DNA from: RPQJ01 sp963793005
GTDB taxonomy: Bacteria; Pseudomonadota; Gammaproteobacteria; Steroidobacterales; Steroidobacteraceae
DNA length: 64,000 bases
Assembly: GCA_963793005.1 (NCBI GenBank)
Contig: CAWBYP010000002.1
Location: 2,356,001 to 2,420,000, forward strand
Direction: 5' to 3'
In this document: one piece after another, positions 18,690 through 27,908 of the stretch
Position numbering within the stretch: the stretch's first letter is position 1
How the letters are laid out: each line of letters opens with the position of its first letter
Program-made: the position numbers and the translations under genes
Notes under the pieces: model-generated
Seen by the model: only the letters and a program-made list of their open reading frames with translations
Told to the model about the DNA's origin: nothing
Database searches by the model: none

Positions 18690-18696
18690 TGGCTTT

Positions 18697-18708
18697 GAAA
18701 GCGCTTTC
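18697..18708. promoter_or_regulatory. LacI-family operator, perfect 12-bp palindrome
   Basis: GAAAGCGCTTTC, identical to the site at 7685-7696 and placed 7 nt after the -10, as there. It should bring the 18790 gene under the same repressor as the operons at 5.2 and 7.8 kb. Confidence 0.8.
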
Positions 18709-18789
18709 GGGAGAGGGGGGTCCCGCGCCAGTGTCGCCACAGACGCTTCCCTCTCCGTTGCATCGAACACCGTATTCGGAGGCACGCCG

Positions 18790-21700
18790 ATGAGATTCTT
18801 CAGGCAATTGACCTTGCTCGCTCTGACGATCGGCCTCGGCCTCAATCTCGCGGGGTGCCAGCCATCCGACTCGAAGGCAAAGAAGCAACCGTCGCTCACG
18901 TCGATCAGTGTCGCGCCGGCAACGGCGACCGTGATGCTGAGCAGCACGCAGGCACTCAGGGTCATTGCTACGTTCAGCAACAATTCGACCATCGACGTGA
19001 CCTCGGCGTCGTCGTTCTCGGTAACTTCCTCATCGCCCGCGGGTGTCGTGTTCGTCAGCAGCTCCGGTGTGGTGACGGGGGCAAAGGCCGGAACCGCGAC
19101 GATCACTGCCACATATTCCACGCTCGGCATCACACAGACCGCGACGTCAGCGATCACCGTCCCGTCGGCGACGCTGGTGTCCATTGCCGTGACGCCGACG
19201 GCGCCTACCGTGGCGGTCGGTGCTACGCAGCCGCTGACAGTCACCGGGACCTATAACGAGGGTTCGAAGGCGGTCATTGCCGTCGGGTTGACGTTCGTAT
19301 CCTCCGATCCTTCCGTCGCGACCGTCGGCGCTTCAGGAGTCGTAGCGGGAGTCGCCACCGGAACGTCGACAATCACCACGACGGAAGCGACTTCGGGGAA
19401 GTCCACGACCACGCTGGTTACCGTCAGCGAAGGTGGTGGTAGCGGTTGTGGAACCACTGAGCCCACCTGCGCGCCCGCGACTGTGATTCCCGCCGATAAC
19501 GTGATGATCTACAGCGACGGCGAGACGGTGCCGGGCTTCGATTCGTGTCCCGACTGGGGCCAGGCAACGATCTGTCATGGCGAAGTGACGATCGCCGGCA
19601 ACACGTCGCTGTGGTACTCCGCGCTGAATTACGAAGGGCTGGACTGGTCGTCCAATCCTGTGAACGTGTCGTCGAGAACCAAGCTGCACATAGATTTCTG
19701 GACGCCGGACCTGGAGAGTGTGAGCGTGTCGCTCATCTCGGCTGGCAAGGAGAACGCCGTCGCCCAGGTTCTGACCACCGGAAGCTGGAACAGCGTCGAT
19801 ATCGACCTGAGCGCCTACACGGTGCCCGACCTGTCGGCCATCATCCAGATCAAGCTGGAATCGGCCACGCCCGGCACGATCTACGTGGACAACATCTACT
19901 TCTGGGGCACGGCCGGCGGCGGCGGTGGCGGCACGACGATCATCACGTTCGACGAGGTGCCGCCGCCCAAGCTGACCGACTTCGGCGTCAACGGCGCACC
20001 GCCGGTCATCGCCAACGATCCGACCGGTGGCGCGAACCAGGTGCTTCAGGTGTTCAAGTACGCGACGCCGCCGCCGGGTTCGGAGCAGTGGGCCGGTGTG
20101 ACGGTCTCGACGCAGACGGTTCCGCTTGACTCGATCCCGGCGATTCCATTTACCGCGACCGACACGAAGATGACGATACGGGCCTACAGCCCGGCGGTCG
20201 GCGTGCGTGTGCGGCTGAAGGTGGAAGACGCGTCCAACCCTGGCATCACGTGCGAAACCGATGCGATTACCACCACCGCGGGTGCGTGGGAAACGTTGAC
20301 CTTCGATTTCGCCAACCCGGCCCTCAACCCGCCTGTCGGCGGCGGGCCGACTTCGCCATTGGATCCGTCCAAGACTTACAACAAGCTCTCGATCTTCTCC
20401 GACTTCGGCATCGGCAATGGCGGCTCCGCACCGCTGCCGGAGAATCGTGTGTACTACTACGATGACATCACCTTCCTCGGCACTGGTGGTGGCGGCGGCG
20501 GTGGCGGCGGTGGTGGCACTGCGCCAACCAATGCGCCGGCGACGGTCATCCCGGCGGGCTCGGTGACGATTTACAGCGACGCCGCGACGGTCGCGAATTT
20601 CGATCCGTACCCGAACTGGGGCCAGAGTCCGCCCGTCACGTTCAGCGAACCGACGATCGCGGCCAACAAGTTACTGCAGTACGGCTGGGCTGGACCGGGT
20701 GGCCTGTACCAGGGCCTCGACTGGAGCGCCAATCCGGTCAACGTGTCTGCCAAAGGCAAGCTGCATATTGATTTCTGGTCGCCGGACATCACCAGCGTGA
20801 AGGTGTCGATCATTTCGGCCGGCCAGGAGAACGCCGTTACCCAGGCGCTGACCACAGGAAGCTGGAACAGCGTTGACATTGATCTCAGCAACTACACGGT
20901 GCCCGACCTGTCGGCCATCATCCAGATCAAGCTCGAGCCTGCTACCGCGGGCACGCTGTATGTCGACAACATCTACTTCTGGGGCACGGCAGCCGGCGCG
21001 AGCTGCGGCACGACGGAGCCGACTTGCGCACCGACGACGGCGATCCCGGCGGGTTCGGTGACGATTTACAGCGACGCTGCAACGGTTGCGAACTTCGATC
21101 CGTTCCCGAACTGGGGCCAGAGTCCGCCCGTCACGTTCAGCGAACCTACGATCGCGGCCAACAAGTTGCTGCAGTACGGCTGGGCTGGACCGGGTGGCCT
21201 GTACCAGGGCCTCGACTGGAGCGCCAATCCGGTCAACGTGTCTGCCAAAGGCAAGCTTCACATAGACTTCTGGACGCCCGACCTGAGCAGCGTGAAGGTG
21301 TCGATCATTTCGGCCGGCCAGGAGAACGCCGTTACCCAGGCGCTGACCACAGGAAGCTGGAACAGCGTTGACATTGATCTCAGCAACTACACGGTGCCCG
21401 ACCTGTCGGCCATCATCCAGATCAAGCTCGAGCCTGCTACCGCGGGCACGCTGTATGTCGACAACATCTACTTCTGGGGCACGGCTGGCGGCGGCGGCGG
21501 CGGCGGCGGTGGCGGAGGGTGCACTGAAATGGGGTGCGCCGGGCCTGTCATGATTCCGGTCGCCACGACCAATGACGTGTTCGGATTCATCAAGGTCGGT
21601 GACGCGATCTTTGCCCAGGACTATATCGGTGCGCTCGAAGGCAACGGCAACCATGGCGGGTGGACAGGCGCGACGACGATCGGCGCGGCCAGCGGCGGGA

Positions 21701-22296
21701 GCATCGGCTACTACAACGATCCGCTGATGAGCAGTTCGGGCCAGAAGATCGACGAGCTCGGATGGGTTGCCGGCACGATCGACAATCCGGGCGGCGTTCC
21801 CAGTTTCTTCCGTACCTTTGTGTTCACCGCGCCCGCCTCGACCTTCGCCGCGTCCTACATGGGCCTGTACGCGAACTCGCCGACCAACGGCACCGTTGAC
21901 GTCAGCGGATACGCCAGCATCAAGTTCAAGTTGTGGGGTCCGGCGGAGATGTACCAGGTTCCAGGATTCGATCCGGTCATCGAGATAACACTCGCTGGTC
22001 CGGCGGTCGCCGGCTGCGTCGCAACCGGCTCTGGCGGAACCGAGATCTCGACGACATTCGTGGCGAACCAGAAGATCGGCGCTGGATCCTCGTACAAGCT
22101 CTCGCTGGCCGGTTGGACGGTGAAAGGTGTCTGCGGCACCGACACGGCCGGGACGGCCGTGGCCTCGGTACTCGGCAAACTTGCCAGGGTGGCGGTGACG
22201 GTGCCAGGGTCCAGCTTCAACTTCACCAATGCCAGCGGGGCCGGACAGTACCCGACAGGCGTGAACCTCGGTCCGGTGGCGTTCACCAACAACTGA
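18790..22296 (+). CDS. Large multi-domain lipoprotein with Ig-like and repeated beta-sandwich domains
   Basis: Probable surface glycan-binding lipoprotein, 1168 residues. The lipobox LAGC places the lipidated cysteine at 23. Residues about 33-205 are two bacterial Ig-like (Big2-type) domains with the GVVTG / GVVAG and GTATITATY patterns. A repeated domain (about 225-375, 580-732 and 745-897; typical words LDWSANPVNVS, LHIDFW, TVPDLSAIIQIKLE, YVDNIYFWGT) follows; between the first two copies is a different sandwich domain (about 380-570). The last about 260 residues form another domain. Polyglycine linkers of up to 11 residues separate the units. No catalytic motif was seen. GGAGG 9 nt before ATG 18790 supports the start. 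The regulated promoter and location imply a role in laminarin capture; binding is inferred. Confidence 0.8.
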   Translation: MRFFRQLTLLALTIGLGLNLAGCQPSDSKAKKQPSLTSISVAPATATVMLSSTQALRVIATFSNNSTIDVTSASSFSVTSSSPAGVVFVSSSGVVTGAKAGTATITATYSTLGITQTATSAITVPSATLVSIAVTPTAPTVAVGATQPLTVTGTYNEGSKAVIAVGLTFVSSDPSVATVGASGVVAGVATGTSTITTTEATSGKSTTTLVTVSEGGGSGCGTTEPTCAPATVIPADNVMIYSDGETVPGFDSCPDWGQATICHGEVTIAGNTSLWYSALNYEGLDWSSNPVNVSSRTKLHIDFWTPDLESVSVSLISAGKENAVAQVLTTGSWNSVDIDLSAYTVPDLSAIIQIKLESATPGTIYVDNIYFWGTAGGGGGGTTIITFDEVPPPKLTDFGVNGAPPVIANDPTGGANQVLQVFKYATPPPGSEQWAGVTVSTQTVPLDSIPAIPFTATDTKMTIRAYSPAVGVRVRLKVEDASNPGITCETDAITTTAGAWETLTFDFANPALNPPVGGGPTSPLDPSKTYNKLSIFSDFGIGNGGSAPLPENRVYYYDDITFLGTGGGGGGGGGGGTAPTNAPATVIPAGSVTIYSDAATVANFDPYPNWGQSPPVTFSEPTIAANKLLQYGWAGPGGLYQGLDWSANPVNVSAKGKLHIDFWSPDITSVKVSIISAGQENAVTQALTTGSWNSVDIDLSNYTVPDLSAIIQIKLEPATAGTLYVDNIYFWGTAAGASCGTTEPTCAPTTAIPAGSVTIYSDAATVANFDPFPNWGQSPPVTFSEPTIAANKLLQYGWAGPGGLYQGLDWSANPVNVSAKGKLHIDFWTPDLSSVKVSIISAGQENAVTQALTTGSWNSVDIDLSNYTVPDLSAIIQIKLEPATAGTLYVDNIYFWGTAGGGGGGGGGGGCTEMGCAGPVMIPVATTNDVFGFIKVGDAIFAQDYIGALEGNGNHGGWTGATTIGAASGGSIGYYNDPLMSSSGQKIDELGWVAGTIDNPGGVPSFFRTFVFTAPASTFAASYMGLYANSPTNGTVDVSGYASIKFKLWGPAEMYQVPGFDPVIEITLAGPAVAGCVATGSGGTEISTTFVANQKIGAGSSYKLSLAGWTVKGVCGTDTAGTAVASVLGKLARVAVTVPGSSFNFTNASGAGQYPTGVNLGPVAFTNN
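20548..20990 (+). repeat. Intragenic direct repeat, copy 1
   Basis: About 440 nt encoding the second copy of the repeated domain of the large lipoprotein. It matches 21043-21485 at a constant offset of 495 nt (165 codons) with only scattered differences, many of them synonymous, so the copies arose by recent duplication or are kept alike by gene conversion. Confidence 0.85.
21043..21485 (+). repeat. Intragenic direct repeat, copy 2
   Basis: Second of the two near-identical units, offset 495 nt from copy 1. An older copy at about 19480-19916 shares the protein pattern but is clearly diverged in DNA. Confidence 0.85.
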
Positions 22297-22320
22297 GTTC
22301 GTTATTCAGCACGCGCTGCA

Positions 22321-22347
22321 AGGGCCGCCCATTGGGCGGCCCTTTTT
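22321..22347 (+). terminator. Rho-independent terminator of the large lipoprotein gene
   Basis: AGGGCCGCCC (22321-22330), 3-nt loop, GGGCGGCCCT (22334-22343), then a run of T. It lies 25 nt after the stop codon and just before the end of the convergent GH30 gene. Confidence 0.9.
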
Positions 22348-22361
22348 CTTGGAATCGGGAA

Positions 22362-23703
22362 TCAGGCGATGCAGGTGGCGATTGAGCGCCGGGGCAGTTC
22401 TGCGACGGCGTGCGCGCCTGCAATGCACAACCCGAAGCGCAGCGGCCGCTCGCTGCGGTTCATGACCACGGTGGCGACCGAGCCGTCCGGATTGACGAAC
22501 GACGCGGCCTCGAGGTCATGCAGGCTGCTTTCACACAGCAGGCGCTGTGCGCCGGGCTTCACGAACCTCGCGAAGTGCCCGAGGTAGAAGTACGAGCTCT
22601 GCAGCGAGAAACGAATCCGACGAGGCGTCCGTGTGGATCGGTGCGCTGCAGAAGTTGCCGACGTGGTTCGGGCCACCCTGGCCGTCTAGCAGCAGGTTCC
22701 AGTCGATCCAGCCGACTGTCCAGCGGTTCAGGTCGTTGATCATCGAGCGCGCGTAGCGCTCACCGAGGTCCCAGGAACCGTGATGCGGGCCGCCTTCCTG
22801 GCAGCCCTCCGTGAACAGCAATTGCTTGTCCGGCCACGCATCGTGGACCTGCTGGACGTGATCGAAGCAGTCTTCGCCGTACCAGTGGAACCCCGTGCCC
22901 CAGACGTAGCGTGCCGCATCCGGGTCCGAGTACACGGTGCGCGCACGCTCGACCATCAGGTCGCGGTTGTGATCCCAGATGACTATCCTGACATGGCCGA
23001 GGCCCGCCGCCTCGAGCTCGGGGCCCAGGAAGTCGCGCACGAAGTCGCGTTCCTCTTCGGCCGTGTAGATGCAGGAATCCCAGCTCTGCGTGGCCGCTGG
23101 CTCGTTTTGTACCGAGACGCCCCAGATCGGCACGCCCTCGGCCTCGTAGGCCTCGATGAAGCGTGCGTAGCAGCGCGCCCAGGCGCCGCGGCATTCAGGG
23201 CGCAGCATGCCGCCACGGTTCATCTGGCCGCTTGTCTTCATCCACGCAGGCGGGCTCCACGGCGACGCGAGCAGCTTTATCGGCTGGCCGGCTACGCGCT
23301 GGGCTGCCTTGATGAAGGGCAGCAGTGCCTGCCGGTCACGCGCGATGCTGAAACTCTCGAGCGCCACGTCGCCCGGCATCTCGACATGCGCGTAGTTGCC
23401 CAATGCGAAGTCGCAGCTGCCCATGTGCACGCGGCATAGTGAGTATCCGTGACCACGCTCCGCGTCGAAGTAAGCCTCGAGCAGTTCCTGGCGCCGCCGT
23501 TCGCCGAGCGTCAGCCAGTTCACCGCCGCGGCCTCGGTGAAGGCGCCGCCGAATCCCTCGATCAACTGGAAGCGGCGTTCAGTGTCCACCGACACCGAAG
23601 GCAGGCCGGGCTCGCTGGCGTCAGGTGCCAGTGAGGGCTGCTCCGTCAGCCGGGCATCGGTATCGCGAGCAGTCAGGAACCAGCGGATCGCAGTGGGTTT
23701 CAT
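22362..23703 (-). CDS. GH30 glycosidase (glucosylceramidase-like fold), frameshifted
   Basis: Glycoside hydrolase family 30, probably acting on beta-1,6 or beta-1,3 linked glucosides; a GH30 could remove the beta-1,6 branches of laminarin. From ATG 23703: EGFGGAFTEAAA (49-60), SPWSPPAWMK, VQNEP with acid/base E201, and FTEGCQEGG with nucleophile E299. No signal peptide, as in cytoplasmic bacterial members. The frame is normal to about F365; then one extra base in the AAA run at 22609-22611 (TTT on the coding strand) shifts it. The proper end, with LQSSYFYLGHFARFVKPGA, continues in another frame to the stop at 22362. Unrepaired, translation runs to 22531 with an unrelated tail. No strong ribosome site is visible; longer in-frame starts reach 24021 but add unlikely sequence. 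Confidence 0.82.
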
Positions 23704-23838
23704 GCTTGGTCGCAACGGATCGTGTCGAACTAGATCCAACTCGTCCATGCAATTGATAATGTGGAACCATAGGATACGGGATGTCTGTCGTATCTCGACG
23801 GGCAACCCGGGAACCCTGTCGCATTCCGGAGGAACAAG

Positions 23839-24309
23839 ATGGCTACCGCTCGATTCACGCCGAAGCTTGTTTTCTGCAGTCTGAGTCTCGCGTTCGCGAT
23901 GTTCTTGATGCAGGCGAGCCAGGCCGCCGCAGCCGCAGGACGCCATCCTCGGCACGTGGCTGACCGAAGACGGCCAGTCGAAAGTGGATGTCGTGTCCGA
24001 CAAGGCTGCCGATGTCAGCACCCTGTATTCTCGGGCAAGGTGTCCTGGCTCAAGGAACCTACGCGTGATGGCGAGCCGGTTAACGATGCCAAGAATGAAA
24101 ACGCGGCGCTGCGCGACCGACCCATCCTCGGGCTAGCGATCCTCTCCGGGTTCAAGTTCACTGGCCCCGCGACGTGGGCCGGCGGCGAGCTTTACGCCCC
24201 GCGCAATGGCAAGAGCTTTCCGGCGGTCCTGACGCTCACGCCGGACGGCCGCCTCCAGGTGAAGGTCAACGCCGGTATCGTGTCGAAGACTGTTTACTGG
24301 ACGCGCTGA
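23839..24309 (+). CDS. DUF2147 family exported protein, double frameshift
   Basis: Small exported protein of the DUF2147 family, of unknown biochemical role. GGAGG 6 nt before ATG 23839 and a signal peptide (to about QASQA) are good. The family N-terminal motif (ILGTWLTEDGQSKV) is in a different frame from both the signal peptide and the C-terminal part (SGKVSWLKEP onward, ending KTVYWTR). One extra base near 23936-23939 and two near 24028-24031 account for this: the net shift is 3, so the frame stays open while about 30 residues are scrambled. It is divergent from GH30. Confidence 0.7.
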   Translation: MATARFTPKLVFCSLSLAFAMFLMQASQAAAAAGRHPRHVADRRRPVESGCRVRQGCRCQHPVFSGKVSWLKEPTRDGEPVNDAKNENAALRDRPILGLAILSGFKFTGPATWAGGELYAPRNGKSFPAVLTLTPDGRLQVKVNAGIVSKTVYWTR

Positions 24310-24390
24310 GCCACCCGCTTCGGCCTGCCCCGCGGGACACCGTTCCCCGCCGGCGTAATGTGATGCTTGGAGATAATGCTGATAGCGCGT

Positions 24391-25131
24391 CTACGCGCGA
24401 TTCAACCAACGCGCGGCAACACTCGCCAGTTCGCCAAGGGAATCCGGATTCAGCCAATCGAAAACGCCTAGACCCAGCACTGCGCTACCCAGTGCTATGA
24501 GGATCGCGCCTCCGAACAGCGCAGGCAGGTGCAGCAGGCTCACAGTGACGCGGTCGCTTACGGATCCTGCCGGGCGACGGAAGCCGATCATGAACCCGAG
24601 CCCGTAGCACAGCAGGCCAGCGCCAATGGGCGTCAGCATGCGATACGGCCGCGTGAATACGGCGTCGCGCAGCTGATCGATGCCGACACCGGAAAGGAAC
24701 AGCACCGAAGCCACGGTGAGCGACAAGCCTGCGACCAGATAGGCGAGGCCGTAAGGGATGGCGGCGAATCCCTCATAGATGAAGTAGAGATAGGCCCGGG
24801 GCGTCACCGTATCGCCCCGAATGAACATGAGTCGTTGCTCGCGGATCATCAGCCAACCCGTAATGATGGCGGTCAATCCGAGGCCGAGGGCGCCGGCCCC
24901 CGCGAGGTATGGCCAGCCGAGGCTGAACCCGCCGCCGAGCGCGGCGAACGACAGCGCGGGCGCTACGAAGAACTGCGCCATCACACGCCGTTCGACCGAC
25001 GTGCGTTCCTCATCCGAGGCCGGGATGCGTCCGCCGGTGAACGGCAGCGGCGGATCGGGAATGCCGGGCGTGGCCGTGCCGAAGATTGAATCGCCCTTTC
25101 TTGTCCGGTCGCGGAGATATTGCGGCGGCAT
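24391..25131 (-). CDS. Predicted multi-pass membrane protein, unknown function
   Basis: A 246-residue inner-membrane protein with about five or six hydrophobic segments after a polar N-terminus of about 45 residues (first pair near 52-95, others near 118-145, 165-185 and 205-230). I recognise no family. AAGG lies about 7 nt before ATG 25131. It starts 18 nt after the stop of the exported protein gene at 25150-26832, so the two are probably one transcription unit and may work together at the envelope. Confidence 0.65.
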   Translation of the reverse strand: MPPQYLRDRTRKGDSIFGTATPGIPDPPLPFTGGRIPASDEERTSVERRVMAQFFVAPALSFAALGGGFSLGWPYLAGAGALGLGLTAIITGWLMIREQRLMFIRGDTVTPRAYLYFIYEGFAAIPYGLAYLVAGLSLTVASVLFLSGVGIDQLRDAVFTRPYRMLTPIGAGLLCYGLGFMIGFRRPAGSVSDRVTVSLLHLPALFGGAILIALGSAVLGLGVFDWLNPDSLGELASVAARWLNRA

Positions 25132-25149
25132 TCGGCGCCTTGGTCGAGA

Positions 25150-26832
25150 TCAGTTGATCGGGCCGGCCGGGTACAGGCGCAGCTTGTCTATTCCGACCAG
25201 GTAGCCCGTCGACTGCGCATGCTTGCCGACGATCATGAGGCTCACCTTGTGCTTGCCGGCCTGCAGCGGAAACGTGCCGAGCTGTGTCGGGCCGGGAGCC
25301 ATCACCTGCGGCGCAATGCCATCGAAATTCGCGAAGCTCGCCTGCCCATCGATTTCAAAGCGCACCTGCCCGTAGTCCGGCGCGCGGGTCATGTAGATCT
25401 CGAACGCATACTTCGAGGCGACCGGCACGTCGAACATCAGGTCGAGCACCGCGCCTGTGCTGCCACCGCTCCACAGGAGCTGTTCGCCGCCGCTCCAGCC
25501 GCCGCCGAAGGATGACATCGGCTGCACCCGCGCCTGTCCGCCCGAAACCTGGACGCTACCGTTCTTCACGAGCGCGTCGGCCTCGATTTCCATCTGCATC
25601 GCCGGCCCGGGCGCGGCGCGGCCGGCATCCTGCTGCGGAGTCCGGCCCGCTGCGGATTGCTCCCGCGTCGCCGATTCCGGCGCTGCACGGTCGCTGCCCT
25701 GAGGTGTGGCTCGCACTTGCGGGGGCGGGCCCTCGGGTGTTGTCGCATGCGGTGAGGGCGCGTTCTCGTCGACAGGCTGCAGCGCCTTGTCGGCCTGTGG
25801 AGGCCCACGCAACTCGAATTCCAGTCGACTGTCGGGGCCGATCGCCGTCACGCCATTGGCAGTCTGCGACAGGTAGGCCCGCGCGACATACTTTCCGGGC
25901 GTGGCGTTGTGCGCCTGCAGCCAGGCGAGGTCGAGTTCGGCGTTGTACTGGAAACCGGTCACCGGTCGGCTGAACCCACCGATTCTTCCCTCGCGGCCAC
26001 TCGGCTCGCGAGTGCCGACTCTCGAGATGTCGATATGCCAGGCCTCCTCGTACGGGCTGGCCTTGGCGTAGGCGACCAAATTGGCCTTGCCGCCAACGGG
26101 ATAGTCGGCAACGGTCGCATAGAGCGGAATCTTCAGCTTCGGTCCCAGCACGAATACCGAACTCCCTGCGGCGTTCTTCAAGGTGACCGTCGGCAGGCCA
26201 TCGTGGCCGAGCGCTTTAAGTCCCCTGACAGTGAATGCCTGTTGCGCGAGGTTGTTGTTGAGGTTCGTTTCGCCTGCCACCTTGTCCGGGTTCAGCTGGC
26301 ACTGGACCGTGTGCGGTCCATCACCCGACGCGGTCCACTTGGTCTCGGCGTAGTAGGTTTCGATGATGAGCTTCTTGGTCCTGCTCGTCTTCGACTCAAT
26401 CCCCGTGTAGGTCACGTATTCTTCAGAAGTCGTGATCACGTCAATCAGGGCGGGCTTGGCCTGCATGCTGCCCAGGGGTTTGCCATCGACGGTGATCAGG
26501 ACCTGCCAAGGAGGCGTGGCGTCGGTGCCACTCACGTATTGGTAATAACACCCGAATCTCAGCGGGGTGCCTTCGTCGAATACCAGGTTGCCGATCGCCG
26601 CAGCTGCTTTCGCGCTGGAAACGGTCGCCGGCGGGTCGAATATGAGCAGGTCGGTCGTCGTGGCGTCCCATCCGCAGGCGGAGCGTGCCGCGAGGCCGAG
26701 CACGAGGGCAAGAAGTGTCGATGCTGACCTGACCTGCCGTTGGCCGGTCTTATTCACGGTGCGCTGCGGTGCGCGGGTCATGTCCGGCTCGCGACGCGCG
26801 GGGTCGGCGGGAAAAGGACGATCACAGCTCAT
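25150..26832 (-). CDS. Exported protein with C-terminal EAD/EAE-type carbohydrate-module-like domain
   Basis: Exported protein of about 560 residues, function unknown. A hydrophobic segment after a long positive N-region (ALVLGLAARSACG) looks like a signal peptide. The middle (about 60-370) is beta-rich, with a stretch resembling CARDB-like extracellular domains (LNNNLAQQAFTV). A proline/alanine/glutamine-rich linker leads to a C-terminal module of about 130 residues with EADAL, QPMSSFGGGWSGG, RAPDYG, MIVGKHAQS and VGIDKLRL. The same module recurs in the protein at 31044 and as a remnant at 27697. Start at ATG 26832 is chosen because GGGGGG sits 7 nt upstream; 26781 and 26937 are alternatives. 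Confidence 0.65.
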   Translation of the reverse strand: MSCDRPFPADPARREPDMTRAPQRTVNKTGQRQVRSASTLLALVLGLAARSACGWDATTTDLLIFDPPATVSSAKAAAAIGNLVFDEGTPLRFGCYYQYVSGTDATPPWQVLITVDGKPLGSMQAKPALIDVITTSEEYVTYTGIESKTSRTKKLIIETYYAETKWTASGDGPHTVQCQLNPDKVAGETNLNNNLAQQAFTVRGLKALGHDGLPTVTLKNAAGSSVFVLGPKLKIPLYATVADYPVGGKANLVAYAKASPYEEAWHIDISRVGTREPSGREGRIGGFSRPVTGFQYNAELDLAWLQAHNATPGKYVARAYLSQTANGVTAIGPDSRLEFELRGPPQADKALQPVDENAPSPHATTPEGPPPQVRATPQGSDRAAPESATREQSAAGRTPQQDAGRAAPGPAMQMEIEADALVKNGSVQVSGGQARVQPMSSFGGGWSGGEQLLWSGGSTGAVLDLMFDVPVASKYAFEIYMTRAPDYGQVRFEIDGQASFANFDGIAPQVMAPGPTQLGTFPLQAGKHKVSLMIVGKHAQSTGYLVGIDKLRLYPAGPIN

Positions 26833-27034
26833 GACTGTACCCCCCGATGCAGTGTGCCTCGAGTATAGGACGAAGGCATCGTCACCGCTCGCGGTGGATT
26901 CGGCGCTGGGTGCCGACACCGCCAGCTTCGCTGGCACTGGCGGGCGAAAATGACATGGGAGTATGCTCGGACGGCGCTATTCGCCTGCCAACGCAGGCCG
27001 GGTTCGATCGGTCCTTCCTCGAGGAGCCGTCGCC

Positions 27035-27688
27035 ATGAAACATGCCGGGAGACTGCCAACAATCATCGGCGCCGGACTGATCCTTGCTGCGTGCGGTGAG
27101 AACAAACCGACGGCGAATGCTGCCTCTTCCGAGCCGCCGGCAGCACCGGCGGCCCCCGCCGCCGCCCCGCCGGCGACTCCGGTGCAGGAGGACGGACTGA
27201 TCACGGCGCGAGCACGGCTCGATCAGGCGATGGCCGCGGCGAAGGAGTGGCAGGTCGATGCACAGCTGGCTGTCGTCACGACCAGCCTCGCAGAGGGGCC
27301 ATCAGCGAGTTTCTGGTTCTACGATGTGCAGTCGCCTTCGAGTGGTATGTGTACCCGTATTCGCGCAATGGCAAATGGCTCCGTCGAGAATGTCGGCGGT
27401 GGCGAAGGCTGCGCGCTGGTGAAACCGGTGTCGATCGGCTTTGTCGACAGCCCGGTTGCCTATGAGGCGGCGACCGGTGCGGGCTTCAAGAAGGGCGAGT
27501 CCGTGCAGTTCGGCCTGCGCTTCCAGCGCGACAAGGCCTTGCCGGCGCCGCGCGAATGCTGGGTCGTGTGGTCGGATGCCGACGGCGACGAGGAGAGTGG
27601 CGTTACCCGCGGCTGGTGCGTCGACCCGGCAACCGGTGCATTCGTCACGCGCCTGTCGGGCTACGGCCGGATAGAACCGTTGCAATAG
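27035..27688 (+). CDS. Exported lipoprotein, unknown function
   Basis: A 217-residue lipoprotein with lipobox LAAC (about residue 20), an alanine/proline-rich tether and a soluble domain. The domain has four cysteines (MCTRI, EGCALV, RECWVVW, RGWCVDP), possibly two disulfides. No family recognised. GAGGAG 9 nt before ATG 27035 sets the start; an in-frame ATG at 26963 lacks support. It is divergent from the exported protein at 26832. Confidence 0.7.
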   Translation: MKHAGRLPTIIGAGLILAACGENKPTANAASSEPPAAPAAPAAAPPATPVQEDGLITARARLDQAMAAAKEWQVDAQLAVVTTSLAEGPSASFWFYDVQSPSSGMCTRIRAMANGSVENVGGGEGCALVKPVSIGFVDSPVAYEAATGAGFKKGESVQFGLRFQRDKALPAPRECWVVWSDADGDEESGVTRGWCVDPATGAFVTRLSGYGRIEPLQ

Positions 27689-27696
27689 CTTCAACA

Positions 27697-27873
27697 GTGC
27701 CATCGGTTGTCGAAGCCGAGTCGCTGCTGGCCACGGGCGGGGTCCAGGTCAATGACCGCACGGTTGCGATTCAGCAGATGGCGAGATTCGGGCCCGGCTG
27801 GGGCGGTGATGCGCAGTCGAGCGGCTCCATGGTAGGCATCGACTGCTTTACGCTGCAGCCGATACTTCAATGA
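27697..27873 (+). pseudogene. Internally deleted EAE-type module remnant
   Basis: A short open frame (58 codons from GTG 27697) carrying the beginning of the EAE module (VVEAESLLA, then FGPGWGGDAQ) joined directly to its end (GSMVGIDCFTLQP). Compared with the full modules at 25150 and 31044, about 80 central residues are missing in frame, and the join falls at an AQSS-like word found near both ends of the missing part. No signal peptide or ribosome site. It begins 8 nt after the lipoprotein stop and is probably a decayed gene fragment. Confidence 0.55.
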
Positions 27874-27885
27874 TGCGAGCCGTTT

Positions 27886-27908
27886 GATCGTCCGCGCGAC
27901 GGACGATC
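27886..27908. terminator. Hairpin between convergent genes
   Basis: GATCGTCCG (27886-27894) and CGGACGATC (27900-27908) form a 9-bp stem with a 5-nt loop at the meeting point of the 27697 remnant and the end of the minus-strand gene at 27908. No T-tract. Confidence 0.4.

Noticed and set aside
19480..21485. Repeated DNA in 18790-22296 as a CRISPR or mobile repeat
   Set aside because: The units are in-frame protein domains with a period of 495 nt, coding throughout; there is no spacer structure.
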